From assembly GCF_014764305.1 (NCBI RefSeq), contig NZ_CP061703.1:310001-374000 (forward strand): 64,000 bases of DNA. The letters are read 5' to 3'. Positions 63,118-64,000 of the stretch are shown in pieces. The stretch's first letter is position 1. The number at the start of each line of letters is the position of its first letter. Source of the DNA: Mesoflavibacter profundi. GTDB taxonomy: Bacteria; Bacteroidota; Bacteroidia; Flavobacteriales; Flavobacteriaceae. Under the pieces are notes generated by a model, which ran no database searches, was not told where the DNA came from, and was given only the letters and a program-made list of their open reading frames with translations. The translations under genes and the position numbers were made by a program.

Positions 63118-63761
63118 AAATAAAGATCTGCGGAATGAAATACCAAGACAACATTAACCAAGTTGCAGCTTTGCAACCTGATTATTTGGGTTTCATTTTT
63201 TACAAAAAATCAAGTCGCTTTTTTGAAGGTGTTATTCCTAAGTTACCAAAAACGATAAAAAAAGTTGGTGTATTTGTAGATGCAAGTTTAGATTTCATAT
63301 TAGATCAAATTAAAACTCACCAATTAGATGTTATTCAATTACATGGACAAGAAACTCCTGAGTTTTGTAACAAGTTGCGTCATGCTGAACTTGATTCAGC
63401 ATCTCACCCTGTAGAAATCATCAAAGTCTTTTCAATAAAGGACCATTTTGATTTTTCAGTATTACAACCTTTTGAAAACATTTGTGATTATTTTTTATTC
63501 GATACAAAAGGAAAATTACCTGGCGGAAATGGATACACATTTAATTGGGACGTATTAAAAAACTATCCTTCAACAACACCTTATTTTTTAAGTGGTGGCA
63601 TAGGATTAGATGAAGTTGACATTATTCAGTCATTCCTACAAAAAAAAGAATCCAAATATTGTCACGCTATTGACGTGAATAGCAAATTTGAAATTACAGC
63701 AGGTTTAAAAGATATTGAAGCATTAGAAAAATTTAAGAGCAGCATGTCATTCCGCACTTGA
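63114..63761 (+). CDS. trpF: Phosphoribosylanthranilate isomerase
   Basis: A 215-residue TIM-barrel isomerase: KICGMKYQDNINQVAALQPDYLGFIFY, VIQLHGQE, and FDTKGKLPGGNGYTFNW. Two dispersed palindromes are read in frame: one encodes RHAELDSASHPVE in the middle (near residue 95), the other SMSFRT at the very C-terminus, with the stop in the loop. Neither touches a catalytic motif. The enzyme is slightly longer than usual because of them. Confidence 0.93.
   Translation: MKIKICGMKYQDNINQVAALQPDYLGFIFYKKSSRFFEGVIPKLPKTIKKVGVFVDASLDFILDQIKTHQLDVIQLHGQETPEFCNKLRHAELDSASHPVEIIKVFSIKDHFDFSVLQPFENICDYFLFDTKGKLPGGNGYTFNWDVLKNYPSTTPYFLSGGIGLDEVDIIQSFLQKKESKYCHAIDVNSKFEITAGLKDIEALEKFKSSMSFRT
63377..63411. 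repeat. Dispersed palindromic repeat inside trpF
   Basis: A near-palindrome with arms ATGCTGAA and TTCAGCAT (the centre CTTGA), a word often dispersed in Bacteroidota and other genomes. It is read in frame as RHAELDSAS. Confidence 0.7.
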
Positions 63762-63770
63762 TGCGGAATC
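63744..63770. repeat. Palindrome at the trpF 3' end
   Basis: ATTCCGCA / TGCGGAAT (8-bp arms, 5-nt loop) preceded by GTC. It provides the last trpF codons and the stop TGA. Confidence 0.75.
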
Positions 63771-63810
63771 TATTTCAAAATAAATAAAAGAAATGTATAA
63801 TTAAAAAAGA

Positions 63811-63828
63811 TTCCTGCCTGCGCAGGAA
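63811..63828. repeat. Palindrome immediately upstream of trpB
   Basis: TTCCTGC / GCAGGAA (7-bp arms, 4-nt loop). It lies directly before the possible start codons at 63829 and 63835, where a ribosome binding site would be. Confidence 0.7.
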
Positions 63829-63834
63829 ATGATT

Positions 63835-64000
63835 ATGAATTACAACATTAACGAAAAAGGATATTACGGAGATTTTGGTGGTGCATTTATCCCAGAAATG
63901 CTCTATCCAAACGTAGAAGAATTACGTCAAAACTATTTAAAAATTATGGCAGAGCCATCTTTTAAAGCTGAATTTGACCAGTTATTAAAAGATTATGTTG
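63835..64000 (+). CDS. trpB: Tryptophan synthase beta chain, 3' end outside window
   Basis: The first 55 codons of TrpB: MNYNINEKGYYGDFGGAFIP, then EMLYPNVEELRQNY, matching the family N-terminus. The frame is open to the window edge. An in-frame ATG at 63829 is possible, but the family normally begins near MNYNINEKGYYG. TrpB joins indole and serine with PLP; TrpA is expected downstream. Confidence 0.93.
   Translation, partial: MNYNINEKGYYGDFGGAFIPEMLYPNVEELRQNYLKIMAEPSFKAEFDQLLKDYV

Overview
The window is an AT-rich chromosomal segment that most likely comes from a marine-type member of the Flavobacteriaceae (Bacteroidota). The evidence is a T9SS C-terminal sorting domain, many Bacteroidota-specific families (DUF2851, DUF1343, DUF2059), promoters of the TTG / TAnnTTTG type, weak ribosome binding sites, and a tmRNA whose tag reads GENNYALAA. 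The species cannot be named from the sequence alone.

Layout. 1-11.7 kb: housekeeping and envelope genes (alanine/sodium symporter, K+ channel, cysteine synthase, LolC/E-like permease, DUF1343 muramidase-like lipoprotein, sterol-desaturase-like hydroxylase). 11.8-20.7 kb: a methyltransferase, a DUF2059 protein, a secreted leucine-rich-repeat T9SS protein, and a barrel protein paired with a 1000-residue TPR protein. 20.8-30.6 kb: a surface-glycan block (glycosyltransferases, FdtA-like ketoisomerase, DegT aminotransferase, FemAB-like transferase, Wzx-like flippase) with ftsE inside it, then small membrane transport proteins. 30.6-41.2 kb: typA, kdsA, and two membrane-protein operons that share a palindromic operator and appear to be controlled by a small winged-helix protein; then a TSP3-repeat lipoprotein and a saccharopine/alanine dehydrogenase-like enzyme.

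41.46-56.39 kb: ssrA (tmRNA) followed by an integrated genomic island of about 14.5 kb. The ssrA 3' end and its terminator are repeated as a 56-bp direct repeat (54/56 identical) at the far end of the island. A tyrosine integrase lies next to the right end, and 12-bp arm-type repeats lie inside both ends. From right to left the island carries the integrase, an unknown coiled-coil gene, an excisionase-like HTH protein, a small protein, a DUF5906/SF3-type helicase, an 867-bp non-coding repeat region that looks like a replication origin, a tight four-gene operon (Type IIG restriction-modification enzyme, 74-residue protein, DUF262-HNH protein, CoiA-like nuclease with coiled coil), an Abi_2 HEPN-type protein and an outer-membrane barrel-like protein. 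This reads as a phage-satellite-like or ICE-like defence island; the four-gene operon is the best candidate here for an undescribed system.

56.4-64 kb: core chromosome resumes with a YqaE/Pmp3 peptide, two rhodaneses, two thioredoxin-fold proteins, and the trp operon (trpE-G-D-C-F-B, trpB cut by the window edge). The operon is preceded by a classical attenuator: a leader peptide with three consecutive Trp codons and a strong terminator. Several small dispersed palindromes and heptanucleotide repeats sit in and between the trp genes.
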